From: Rhodospirillaceae bacterium
Lineage (GTDB): Bacteria > Pseudomonadota > Alphaproteobacteria > UBA7985
Assembly: GCA_002700865.1 (NCBI GenBank)
Contig: PAFB01000072.1
Coordinates: 1-9,591 of the forward strand
DNA length: 9,591 nt
Reading direction: 5' to 3'
Every line of letters begins with the position of its first letter. Position 1 is the first letter of the stretch. A program made the position numbers and the translations under genes. This document shows positions 1-7,131 of the stretch, piece after piece. The notes beneath the pieces were generated by a model. That model saw only the letters and a program-made list of their open reading frames with translations. It had not been told where the DNA came from and ran no database searches.

Positions 1-44
1 AGCACCGCGAAGACTCCGAAGCTGGAAAATTTCAGCAATTTCAT
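1..44 (-). CDS. 5' end of a probable secreted or periplasmic protein gene (partial)
   Basis: Reading leftward from an ATG at 44-42, the visible codons give MKLLKFSSFGVFAV, and the gene then leaves the window. Two lysines near the N-terminus followed by a hydrophobic run are typical of the start of a Sec signal peptide. An AAGG ribosome-binding site sits 8 bases upstream of the ATG. The gene has the same orientation as the catabolic operon that ends at 300, and lies 255 bases beyond it. A periplasmic solute-binding protein for the operon's substrate would fit this position, but that is inference only: too little of the protein is visible to assign a family. Confidence 0.55.
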   Translation of the reverse strand, partial: MKLLKFSSFGVFAV

Positions 45-80
45 GGATTCAGCCTTTTGTGGGTTGAAAACGATCATCGA

Positions 81-111
81 AATGTAGGCAGACGATGGCA
101 TATGTTGCCAA
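81..111 (-). promoter_or_regulatory. possible promoter of the left-edge gene, with an inverted repeat
   Basis: On the minus strand TTGGCA (106-111) resembles a -35 box and TACATT (81-86) resembles a -10 box. The spacing is 19 bases, slightly long. The interval contains the inverted repeat TGGCA-TATGT-TGCCA at 96-110, which could be an operator. The match is weak, but the location 40-70 bases upstream of the ATG at 44 is right for a promoter. Confidence 0.25.
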
Positions 112-174
112 TGAGAAACAAGCTCCCCGCGATAAATCCGATATTTGTTCGCGCTATTTCCCAAGTCTCGCCGC

Positions 175-189
175 ATAATCGCGGATTAT
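175..189. repeat. 15-bp perfect inverted repeat in the intergenic gap
   Basis: ATAATC-GCG-GATTAT is a perfect inverted repeat with a 3-base centre. CGC (172-174) and GCG (191-193) would extend it if T190 is bulged out. It lies between the end of the amine oxidoreductase gene and the left-edge gene. No T-run follows on either strand, so it is more like a protein-binding site upstream of the left-edge gene than an intrinsic terminator. Confidence 0.35.
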
Positions 190-299
190 TGCGACCGAGC
201 ATCTCGTTTAAGCCTCAGTTCTGAAAAAAACTTCTCATAATATTTAAATGATCGGGAATCGAGACGTTGACTCCGGAGCGTAAAGGACGTTCGGACGCG

Positions 300-1646
300 C
301 TAGAATTCACGCCCTGCGCGGAACTCGTTCCATTTGATTACAGCCGTCGCCCCGAGGCTTTTGAACGGGCCGCCGGGAACGCGGGTTGGCTTAGGTTCGG
401 CGCGTAAGTAGTCGAGGTAATCACTGCGATTATCAGTCGCCAGTTCTGCAGCAGCCATACCCAGCAGCGTCCCTTTGGCTGTGCCCAGCGCATTCTGGCA
501 GCATGCGGAAAAGAGCCCTTCCTCAACCTCGCCAAAGGCACCGACATTATTGGGCGACAAGCAAATTCGGCCTCCCCAGCGGTATTCCATTTTCATCCCC
601 GCAAACGCCGGAAACCGGACGGCGAAGGACCGGTCGTGGTCGCGGTTGATGTTGTCGAAGCGCTCGGGCGGGACTTCTTTGGTGGGGTCAAAGCTGAACC
701 GATTTCGCACGACAATCCGATGCCCGCCCGTACCACTGGTTCTGCGGACGGTCGTGCCCATGGGGTCAGCGGGCGTGAGATGCCAATTGGCAGCGCCGCC
801 CAGCGTGGCGACCTCATCGTCAGTAAGCGCTCTGGTCATCGAGCCATACGTGAAAAAGTGCATGAGGCGGCCTTGATAAAAGCCGAAATCATTGATCAGC
901 CCGTTGACCCCAAGGATCACCTTGGGCGCGGTAACTTGCCCGGCGTCGGTTCGAACCACCCAGTCTTTGCCCTGGCGATGCAGTCCGCGTACCGGCGAAT
1001 TTTCATAGAGGGTCAGGCGATTTGATCCCAAAGCCTGAGCCAGCGAGCGGATATAGAGCGCCGGTTGGATCATGGCAGAGCCGGGGGTGAACAGGCCGGA
1101 GCGGTAATAGCCGATGCCCGTGAGATCCTGCATGGCTTGAGCGTCGAGCATTCCATAGCCTTCTCCGAGGCTTTTCAGGTGCTGAGCATAGTCGAGGTTG
1201 TGGCGATGGCCTTTTTCTGTCGCGGCACCATTGATTTTGCCGCACCGGCTGAAGGCTTCTTCGCTCAGTTCCGCTTCCTCAGCCATGGCTTGAGCAAAGT
1301 CTATGGCGGCGCGGTTTGCGCGGGTTTGGGCGCGGTCGGATTCCACGGCACCGCCATAGTCTTCGCTGGTCAGGTCGTGGGGCAGGTCGATCATAAATCC
1401 GGAGTTGCGCCCAGCCGGGCCGTCGGCGAGCCGGATCGCTTCGAGAACCACAATACTGTCTTCAGGCCGTAACTGACTGAGCCGCTTGGCCGCTGCCAGT
1501 CCGGCAAAGCCCGCGCCAATGACGACCCAATCGGCCGTCCGCTTTTCATCGAGAACACGCGCCGCTGGTGGTTCGGGCAGCAGGGCGTTCCAGGCAGCAG
1601 GGCCCGGCTCTCGGGGCAAGGGGGGGACGGTAATTCGACGGGTCAT
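300..1646 (-). CDS. FAD-dependent oxidoreductase, DAO family (amine or N-methyl amino acid oxidising type)
   Basis: Last gene of the operon, 448 aa. An N-terminal leader of about 38 residues precedes a Rossmann fold with GAGFAG at 44-49, and acidic residue E69 closes the second strand (VVLEA) to bind the adenine ribose. GRNSG at 79-83 is the second FAD contact common in DAO-family enzymes such as sarcosine oxidase and gamma-glutamylputrescine oxidase (PuuB). The C-terminal FAD-closing segment runs from about 355 to 395 (YRWGGR, then CQNALGTAKGTLLG). Length is normal for the family. Family knowledge supports oxidation of a C-N bond in a secondary amine or amino acid, giving an imine that hydrolyses to an aldehyde or keto acid. 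The start overlaps the upstream SDR stop as ATGA. The stop codon is TAG, which shows that amber is used as a terminator here. The exact substrate is unknown. Confidence 0.9.
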   Translation of the reverse strand: MTRRITVPPLPREPGPAAWNALLPEPPAARVLDEKRTADWVVIGAGFAGLAAAKRLSQLRPEDSIVVLEAIRLADGPAGRNSGFMIDLPHDLTSEDYGGAVESDRAQTRANRAAIDFAQAMAEEAELSEEAFSRCGKINGAATEKGHRHNLDYAQHLKSLGEGYGMLDAQAMQDLTGIGYYRSGLFTPGSAMIQPALYIRSLAQALGSNRLTLYENSPVRGLHRQGKDWVVRTDAGQVTAPKVILGVNGLINDFGFYQGRLMHFFTYGSMTRALTDDEVATLGGAANWHLTPADPMGTTVRRTSGTGGHRIVVRNRFSFDPTKEVPPERFDNINRDHDRSFAVRFPAFAGMKMEYRWGGRICLSPNNVGAFGEVEEGLFSACCQNALGTAKGTLLGMAAAELATDNRSDYLDYLRAEPKPTRVPGGPFKSLGATAVIKWNEFRAGREF

Positions 1647-2386
1647 GGCAGGCTCAGCTTCGCGGTGCGCCCGCCGTCAACGGTGATGATTTGCCCCGTG
1701 GTAAAGCCTGCCGCCTCTGAGGCCAGCCAGCACACCAGCGCCGCGACTTCGTCGGGCCGGCCGGTGCGGCCAACGGGGTGGATGGTCTTGAGGCCTTCGT
1801 CGAAGGCGGCGCGGTCGCCTGTTAGCGAGTTTATAAAGTCAAGGTTGAGCGGCGTGTCGATCCACCCCGGCGCCACAGCGTTACAGCGCACGCCCCGTGG
1901 GCCTTCATCGACGGCGATGGCGCGGGTCAGGCCGTTGAGACCAGCCTTTGAGGCACAGTAAGCGGCGTGACGTGGGTTCGAGGCGCTGGCCTCAACGCTG
2001 CTGATGTTAACGATGCTGCCGCCGCTGGCGTGGAGCAGGGGCATGAGCGCTTTGCTGAGCGCAAAGGGAACGGTCAGGTTCAGATGCATCTGAATGTCCC
2101 AATCGGTAAGCGAGCTTTCCTGCACCGTGCCTTCGAGCATCACGCCCGCATTGTTAACGAGCACATCAAGCCGATCGGTCATCGTCCTGATCTGATCGCT
2201 CAGCCGTTCCACCGCGTCCAGCTCGGTCAAAGACAGGGCGACGGTTTCGCCCACTGGTGCTGGGCGGCGCTGAGCTGTGAGCACACGGTACCCCTGCGCG
2301 TCCAACGCACGGGCGATGGCCTCGCCGATGCCGCTGCTGGCTCCCGTGACCAGCGCGACGCGTTGTGGGTCTGTGTTGCTGCTCAT
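1643..2386 (-). CDS. short-chain dehydrogenase/reductase (SDR), likely NADP(H)-dependent
   Basis: A complete classical SDR of 247 aa. The cofactor motif TGASSGIG is at 14-21, NNAG at 78-81, and the catalytic set is S130, Y143 and K147 (YCASK). The end of the second beta strand reads AQRR (38-41), with basic residues and no acidic residue, which in this family favours NADP(H). The C-terminal TGQIITVDGG motif is normal. It would interconvert a hydroxyl and a keto group on a small metabolite. The gene overlaps its neighbours by 4 bases at both ends (ATGA), so its translation is probably coupled to the SDR upstream and the FAD enzyme downstream. The substrate cannot be deduced. Confidence 0.92.
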   Translation of the reverse strand: MSSNTDPQRVALVTGASSGIGEAIARALDAQGYRVLTAQRRPAPVGETVALSLTELDAVERLSDQIRTMTDRLDVLVNNAGVMLEGTVQESSLTDWDIQMHLNLTVPFALSKALMPLLHASGGSIVNISSVEASASNPRHAAYCASKAGLNGLTRAIAVDEGPRGVRCNAVAPGWIDTPLNLDFINSLTGDRAAFDEGLKTIHPVGRTGRPDEVAALVCWLASEAAGFTTGQIITVDGGRTAKLSLP

Positions 2387-3150
2387 CCCACTGGTTTCCC
2401 GCCGTTCACTTCGAGCAAAGCGCCGACCATGTAGCGGGCGTCATCGGAAGCAAGGAAGGCGACCACGTCGGCAATGTCTTCGGGTTCAGCAATTCGGCCC
2501 AGAGGAACAGACTGGTTGAGGGCGGCTATGCCTGCCTGCGGGTCAAGCCCGCGGATTTCGAAGCCCGAGCGCAACATTGCGGTATTGACTTCGTTTGGAC
2601 AGACCGCGTTGACCCGAATGCCCTGGTGCGCATGATCGCGACCCAAGCATTGCGTCAGAGATGCCAGTGCGGCCTTGGTCATGACATAGATCGGATGGGA
2701 GGGACCGGGCTGCAGTCCCCAGCATGACGCCGTATTGACGATAGCCCCGCCGCCCTGTGCCGCCATGATGGGGATCGCGCTGCGGGACAGGCGAAAGGGA
2801 GCCTCGACGTTGATGGCCAGTGACCGGCGCAGGTCATCGTCACTGGCCTGCGTAATCTCACCGCGGGCTATGATACCGGCGTTGTTGCACAGGATGTCCA
2901 GCCGCCCGGTCATCTTCTGCACCGCGCTGGGTAAGCCATCGGCGAAGGCCGGGTCGATCAGGTCGCCGGTGATAACGTGATCCGCGTCTGTCTGACCGTC
3001 TCGCAGGCTCAAATCGGTGGCAACCACGCACGCGCCCTCTGCTTTCAGCCGCGCAATGATCGCCCCGCCAATCCCGCCCCCGGCGCCTGTCACCAGTGCC
3101 GTCTGGCCAGCAAAGCGTTGGCCCGAACCGTTTGTCGAGAGAGCCGCCAT
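2383..3150 (-). CDS. short-chain dehydrogenase/reductase (SDR), likely NAD(H)-dependent
   Basis: A complete classical SDR of 255 aa. TGAGGGIG is at 21-28, NNAG at 89-92, and the catalytic residues are S142, Y155 and K159 (YVMTK). D46 at the end of the second beta strand (VVATD) indicates NAD(H), unlike the other SDR of the operon. The segment CPNEVNTAM at about 184-192 replaces the common PG motif after the sixth strand and may mark its subfamily. An AGGA ribosome-binding site lies 9 bases before the ATG. The gene starts only 2 bases after the MttB-like gene ends, and its stop overlaps the start of the next SDR. It probably oxidises a hydroxyl group on a pathway intermediate; the substrate is unknown. 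Confidence 0.92.
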   Translation of the reverse strand: MAALSTNGSGQRFAGQTALVTGAGGGIGGAIIARLKAEGACVVATDLSLRDGQTDADHVITGDLIDPAFADGLPSAVQKMTGRLDILCNNAGIIARGEITQASDDDLRRSLAINVEAPFRLSRSAIPIMAAQGGGAIVNTASCWGLQPGPSHPIYVMTKAALASLTQCLGRDHAHQGIRVNAVCPNEVNTAMLRSGFEIRGLDPQAGIAALNQSVPLGRIAEPEDIADVVAFLASDDARYMVGALLEVNGGKPVG

Positions 3151-3152
3151 CG

Positions 3153-4703
3153 TCAGTGATCCTGGTTCAGGGCTTCAGCGGCAGGAATTTCCCGCTCGCG
3201 CCGGGCAATATAATCCAGCAAAGCGTCATTGACCCCAGCGTCCAAGGTAGGCTCCTCGTAGTCGTTGAGCAGATCGCGCACCCGTTGCAAGGCGCGTTCA
3301 TTGATCTCGACGGAGCCTTCGGCCTGCCATTGTTCAATCGAGTTGTTATCGAACATCTCCGGCATGAAAAACGCGCGCTGGAAGTTCTCCAGCGTGTGCG
3401 GGTGGCCCAAATAGTGTCCGCCGGGGCCGACATCGCGCACGGCTTGCAACGCTTCGTCGAAGTCGTCCCAACGCACGCCCTCCGCCATCCGGTACCCCAT
3501 GGCGCATTGCTCGGCGTCGACGACGAACTTGGCCATTGAGCAGTGCATGCCCGCCTCATTCCAGCCCGCCGAGTGCCAAATGTAATTCGCTCCGGACATA
3601 AGCGCCGCCATCATGGTCGTCGCGCTTTCGTAACCCGCTTGCGCATCAAAGGTCTTGGCCCCGCCCAGCGTGTTCGAGGTCCGCCATGGTACGTCATAGT
3701 AGCGTGCCATCTGACCGATCATGAAGTTCATCAGGCTGATCTCAGGCGTCCCGGCCATGGGGGCGCCTGACTTCATGGACACCGTTGCCAAATAGTGGCC
3801 GTAGATCGCTGGTGTGCCTTTGCGCACAACCTGCGTATAGGCCAGTGCGGAAAGGGCTTCGGCGTTGAGCTGTGCCACTGTTGGCGCGACCGAAGCGGGG
3901 GTATTGGCCCCTCCCAGAACGAAGGGCGAGCACAGCACCGGCTGGTTCCGCTTAGCAAAGGCGCGCATGGCACCGAGCATGGTTTCATCCCAAACCAGCG
4001 GCGAGTTGCCGTTGCAGTTGCCCGTGCAGACCGGGTGAGTCTCCAGATAGTCTTCACCAAACAGGATCGCACACATCTCCATAACGTCTTCAGCGTTCTT
4101 GGGCGAGGTCGTCATGCCCATGAAGGTCTTGTCGCTGTGTTTCATCGACGAGTAGGTAATCCGCAGGTGACGGTGCGAAATCGCATGGTCGTAGGGCTCG
4201 ACAATGTGGTGCGCGCTCGAATGGATTGCGGGCAGCATGTGGCTGAGCTTGTGAAAGTTGGCGAGGTCTTCCAGCGTCGGGTTCCGGCGCACGTCGTCCA
4301 TATCGCGCAGGTACGGCGCGCCCGTCATCGGCACAAAGATCGAGTGATCATTGCCAAAGGGCAAGTCATTAGCGTGGTTTCGTGCGTGGATGGTGAAGCG
4401 GCTGGGGATGGTGGCGATTAACTCACGCACAAGCCCGCGGTCAAGGTGCACCGTCTCACCGCGCACATCCGCACCGGCTTTGCGCCAGTCTTCCAGCGCA
4501 ATGTCATCGCGGAAAACCACGCCGACATTTTCCAAAATATCCATCGATGCCGCGTCTATCTTTTCGATCTGTTCCGGCGACATGGGCTCGGTTAGTGGCA
4601 GGGACCGCTTGAGCGCGGGGAGCATTGCCGTGTCTCGCTTCTGCCGAGAGGCTTTGCGCGCCCCTCGTCCACGGCGTTCAGTGCCGACTGCTGCTACATT
4701 CAT
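3153..4703 (-). CDS. trimethylamine methyltransferase (MttB) superfamily protein, non-pyrrolysine
   Basis: 516 aa from the chosen start. An in-frame ATG 42 bases further upstream (4745) also exists, but ATG 4703 forms an ATGA overlap with the aldehyde dehydrogenase stop, as at other junctions of the operon. It also leaves the basic N-terminus RRGRGARKASRQKR typical of bacterial members of this family. The body matches the MttB fold: an LENVG segment near 57-61 in the N-terminal region, TGNCNGNSPLVWDE at 227-240, and NTLGGAKTFDAQAGYES at 344-360. The reading frame has no internal TAG and ends in TGA, so it lacks the pyrrolysine of archaeal trimethylamine methyltransferase. Family knowledge: related non-pyrrolysine proteins such as glycine betaine methyltransferase move a methyl group from a quaternary amine to a corrinoid protein. 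No corrinoid partner is encoded in this window, which is odd. The substrate is unknown. Confidence 0.88.
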   Translation of the reverse strand: MNVAAVGTERRGRGARKASRQKRDTAMLPALKRSLPLTEPMSPEQIEKIDAASMDILENVGVVFRDDIALEDWRKAGADVRGETVHLDRGLVRELIATIPSRFTIHARNHANDLPFGNDHSIFVPMTGAPYLRDMDDVRRNPTLEDLANFHKLSHMLPAIHSSAHHIVEPYDHAISHRHLRITYSSMKHSDKTFMGMTTSPKNAEDVMEMCAILFGEDYLETHPVCTGNCNGNSPLVWDETMLGAMRAFAKRNQPVLCSPFVLGGANTPASVAPTVAQLNAEALSALAYTQVVRKGTPAIYGHYLATVSMKSGAPMAGTPEISLMNFMIGQMARYYDVPWRTSNTLGGAKTFDAQAGYESATTMMAALMSGANYIWHSAGWNEAGMHCSMAKFVVDAEQCAMGYRMAEGVRWDDFDEALQAVRDVGPGGHYLGHPHTLENFQRAFFMPEMFDNNSIEQWQAEGSVEINERALQRVRDLLNDYEEPTLDAGVNDALLDYIARREREIPAAEALNQDH

Positions 4704-6190
4704 CCTACGTTGTCCCCGTCTGAAGGATCTGTCAGGTCGATCCATATGGTCTTGAGTTCGGTGTACTGATCGTGAGCATGAATGCCATTGTCACGTCCCC
4801 CAAAGCCGGATTGCTTATACCCGCCGAAGGGCGTGGAGATGTCTCCTTCGCCGTAGCAGTTCACTGTCACCGTGCCAGCGCGAATATCACGCGCCGCCCG
4901 CAATGCTTTGCGCGCGTTGGCCGTGAACACGGACGCGGCGAGGCCATAGTCCGTGTCGTTGGCAACCGCGATGGCTTCATCCATGGAGGAGACTTCGATC
5001 ACACTCAGGACCGGGCCAAAGATTTCCTCGCGCGCCCGCGGGTCGTCGCGCGACACTTCATAAATCGTTGGCGGGCAGTAGGGCCCTTGCATGGCACCGC
5101 CGATTAGCGCGTCACCGGTCAGGAAAGACGCAACCTTGCCGCAGTGCTCTGTATCGATCAGCGCACCAAGGCTGTTGGTTGGGTCAAGCGGATCGCCGGT
5201 TTTCCAGTCTCGCACCCGCGCAAGAATGCGCTCCATCAGCGGGGCTTTGATGTCGCGGTGGACGATCAGGCGTGAGTTAGCCGAGCAGTTCTCACCCATG
5301 TTCCAGAAGGCCGCATTGACCACGTTCTCAGCAACGTGGTCGAGGTTTTCCGCATCCGCGAGAACCACAGCCGGGTTCTTGCCGCCGCACTCCAGCACCA
5401 CCTTCTTAAGGTTGCTGTCAGCGGCGTAGCGCAAGAAGCGCCGGCCCGTTTCAGTCGAGCCGGTGAAGCTGACCATATCGATGTCAGGATGCATGCCAAT
5501 CGGCTCTCCCACCGATGGGCCGTCACCGGGTAGGACTTGCAACACCCCGCGCGGCACACCAGCCTCAGCGGCCAGTTCAGCCACGCGCAGCGCGGTCATC
5601 GAGGTTTGCTCCGCAGGCTTGACGATCACTGAACACCCCGCCGCCAACGCCGGCCCGATCTTCCACGCCAGCATGAGCAGCGGAAAGTTCCACGGTAACA
5701 CGGCGCCCACGACACCAATTGGTTCGCGCACAATCATCGAAATTGCGCCATCACCGCTGGGGCCGGTCTGGTCATAAATCTTGTCGATGGCTTCTGCGTG
5801 CCAAAGGATGGTGTGGATGCTTTCGGGGATGTCGATGCCTTCACAATCGGCAATTGGTTTCCCGCTTTCCAGGCTTTCCAGCACGGCCAATTCGCGGCGG
5901 TTGCGGGTCATGAGCTTGGACAGGCGGACCAACACGCCTTTGCGCTCCGAAGGATGCATCTTGGACCAGTGCCCCTGCTCAAAGGTTTCTTTGGCCTTTT
6001 GCACGGCGAAGTCCACGTCCTCGGCGTTGCAAGCCGCGATCTCAGCGATTGTTTCTCCAGTCGCCGGATTGATTGACGCCAGCTTGTCGCCGCGACCAGC
6101 CTGAAACTTGCCATCAATGAAGGCGGCGCGCGGATAGACCAGCGCGTCCGCGATGGCCTGATATTCGGTGCGGGTCAGCAGGTCGCTCAT
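4700..6190 (-). CDS. NAD(P)-dependent aldehyde dehydrogenase, PuuC-like
   Basis: A full-length ALDH superfamily enzyme of 496 aa. Visible key residues are N168 in PWNFP (oxyanion hole), K191 in VKPAEQ (cofactor), the FTGS loop at 242-245, the general base E267 in LECGGK, the catalytic C302 in GENCSANSR, and E389 in EEIFGPV. The C-terminal FGGYKQSGFGG and TELKTIWI segments closely resemble those of E. coli PuuC, the gamma-glutamyl-gamma-aminobutyraldehyde dehydrogenase. It should oxidise an aldehyde from the pathway, perhaps an omega-amino or semialdehyde-type compound, to the acid. An AAGGAG ribosome-binding site lies 7 bases before the ATG. Both ends overlap neighbouring genes by 4 bases (ATGA). 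The enzyme class is certain; the substrate is inferred only by family resemblance. Confidence 0.95.
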   Translation of the reverse strand: MSDLLTRTEYQAIADALVYPRAAFIDGKFQAGRGDKLASINPATGETIAEIAACNAEDVDFAVQKAKETFEQGHWSKMHPSERKGVLVRLSKLMTRNRRELAVLESLESGKPIADCEGIDIPESIHTILWHAEAIDKIYDQTGPSGDGAISMIVREPIGVVGAVLPWNFPLLMLAWKIGPALAAGCSVIVKPAEQTSMTALRVAELAAEAGVPRGVLQVLPGDGPSVGEPIGMHPDIDMVSFTGSTETGRRFLRYAADSNLKKVVLECGGKNPAVVLADAENLDHVAENVVNAAFWNMGENCSANSRLIVHRDIKAPLMERILARVRDWKTGDPLDPTNSLGALIDTEHCGKVASFLTGDALIGGAMQGPYCPPTIYEVSRDDPRAREEIFGPVLSVIEVSSMDEAIAVANDTDYGLAASVFTANARKALRAARDIRAGTVTVNCYGEGDISTPFGGYKQSGFGGRDNGIHAHDQYTELKTIWIDLTDPSDGDNVG

Positions 6191-7131
6191 GACTGTGCTC
6201 CTTGTTTCGAGCCAACTTTTTGGCTGATTTGGCTCCCGGTGATTTGGGAAATCGTGGTATTCATGGTGCGGATGACTTCGGCGAGTTCGCGCTTGTCATC
6301 CTTGTTGAGCGGTTGCAGGGGGCGGCGAGGGGGACCGGCGTCGATCCCGCGCAAGGTCAGACCGTACTTGATGCACTGGATAAACTTGCCGCCTTGTTCG
6401 AGCACCCGCATCAGCGGCATCATGGCCGACATAATCGCGCGTCCCTTGGTGAAATCGCCTTCCTTGGCGCACGCCTGATACAGCGCGATGTGCGCTTCAG
6501 GCGCAAAGTTTGACCCGGCACAAACCCACGATCGCGCGCCCCAGGCAAAGAACTCCAGTGCCTGATCATCCATGCCACAACTCAGTTGAATATGCGGATA
6601 GTCGCGCGCCAGCATGTGCAGGCGATTTGGATCGCCGGAGCTTTCCTTGATCGCGCAGAAGTTCGGCGACCGGCCCAGCCGGTCCAGCGTCTCTTCATCC
6701 ATATTGACGCTCATCCGTCCGGGATAGTTGTACAGCATCGCCGGCAGGTTCGCCGCCCGGTCAATCGCCAGCGCATGCAGCGCAATTTCCCGGCCGGTGG
6801 GGTAGGCATAGGGGGGCGTCGCGATCAGCAGCGCGTCAGCTCCGACGTCCTTGGCCGCGGCGGCAAAGGCAATGCTGTCTTCGGTGCGGATCGCGCCAGT
6901 ACCGACAATCATGGGCAGGCGGCCAGCAATCATGTCCTTGGCCAAGGCCATCATTTCAAGTCGCTCTTCGGCGGACTGGGCGTAGTATTCGCCGGTCGTG
7001 CCCGCGATGATCAGCCCGTGAACCCCGGCGCTGATCAGGTGGTCGATGGTCTGTGCCAGCCCATCACGATTGAGGCTAAAGTCATCAAAGTACGGCGTGA
7101 CCACAGGGGTATAAATGCCTTCAAACTGCAT
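6187..7131 (-). CDS. dihydrodipicolinate synthase / N-acetylneuraminate lyase (DapA/NAL) superfamily enzyme
   Basis: 314 aa from ATG 7131, preceded by GGAAG about 10 bases upstream. A longer in-frame ATG at 7161 has no ribosome-binding site and would add ten residues before the conserved MQFEGIYTPVVTPY start. The TIM-barrel motifs are present: GTTGEY at 44-49, Y108 in TPPYAYP, Y134 and R139 in YNYPGR, and the Schiff-base lysine K162 in AIKESSGD. R139 aligns with the arginine that binds the alpha-carboxylate in DapA, so the substrate is probably a 2-keto acid. In a catabolic operon beside an aldehyde dehydrogenase, an aldolase, dehydratase or deaminase role (as in hydroxyproline or sugar-acid breakdown) is more likely than lysine biosynthesis. 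The C-terminal 20 or so residues form a Ser/Gln-rich tail and contain the hairpin at 6210-6225. Confidence 0.9.
   Translation of the reverse strand: MQFEGIYTPVVTPYFDDFSLNRDGLAQTIDHLISAGVHGLIIAGTTGEYYAQSAEERLEMMALAKDMIAGRLPMIVGTGAIRTEDSIAFAAAAKDVGADALLIATPPYAYPTGREIALHALAIDRAANLPAMLYNYPGRMSVNMDEETLDRLGRSPNFCAIKESSGDPNRLHMLARDYPHIQLSCGMDDQALEFFAWGARSWVCAGSNFAPEAHIALYQACAKEGDFTKGRAIMSAMMPLMRVLEQGGKFIQCIKYGLTLRGIDAGPPRRPLQPLNKDDKRELAEVIRTMNTTISQITGSQISQKVGSKQGAQS
6198..6203 (-). promoter_or_regulatory. strong ribosome-binding site of the aldehyde dehydrogenase gene
   Basis: AAGGAG lies on the minus strand, 7 bases before ATG 6190, inside the end of the DapA-like gene. It fixes the aldehyde dehydrogenase start and suggests efficient re-initiation at the ATGA junction. 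Confidence 0.75.
6210..6225 (-). other. perfect RNA hairpin just upstream of the aldehyde dehydrogenase ribosome-binding site
   Basis: AGCCAA-AAAG-TTGGCT on the minus strand forms a perfect 6-bp stem with a 4-base loop. It lies 6 bases upstream of the AAGGAG site, within the 3' end of the DapA-like coding sequence. It could modulate mRNA stability or coupling between the two genes. It could also be a chance structure, since it sits in a low-complexity tail. No T-run follows, so it is not a terminator. Confidence 0.35.

Noticed and set aside
224..260. Possible intrinsic terminator of the operon (T-run at 224-230 on the minus strand)
   Set aside because: The sequence before the T-run is AT-rich with only a 4-bp weak stem, too poor to support a terminator call.
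475..2727. Long plus-strand open frames opposite the FAD oxidoreductase and SDR genes
   Set aside because: Each lies entirely antisense to a gene with clear catalytic motifs, and the translated products show no family features. They arise from GC-rich codon bias.
3153..4703. Pyrrolysine-containing trimethylamine methyltransferase
   Set aside because: There is no TAG in the frame, and no pyl genes are visible in the window.
4704..4745. Upstream ATG extension of the MttB-like gene
   Set aside because: It would overlap the aldehyde dehydrogenase by 46 bases. The ATG at 4703 forms the same ATGA junction seen elsewhere in the operon and gives the expected basic N-terminus.
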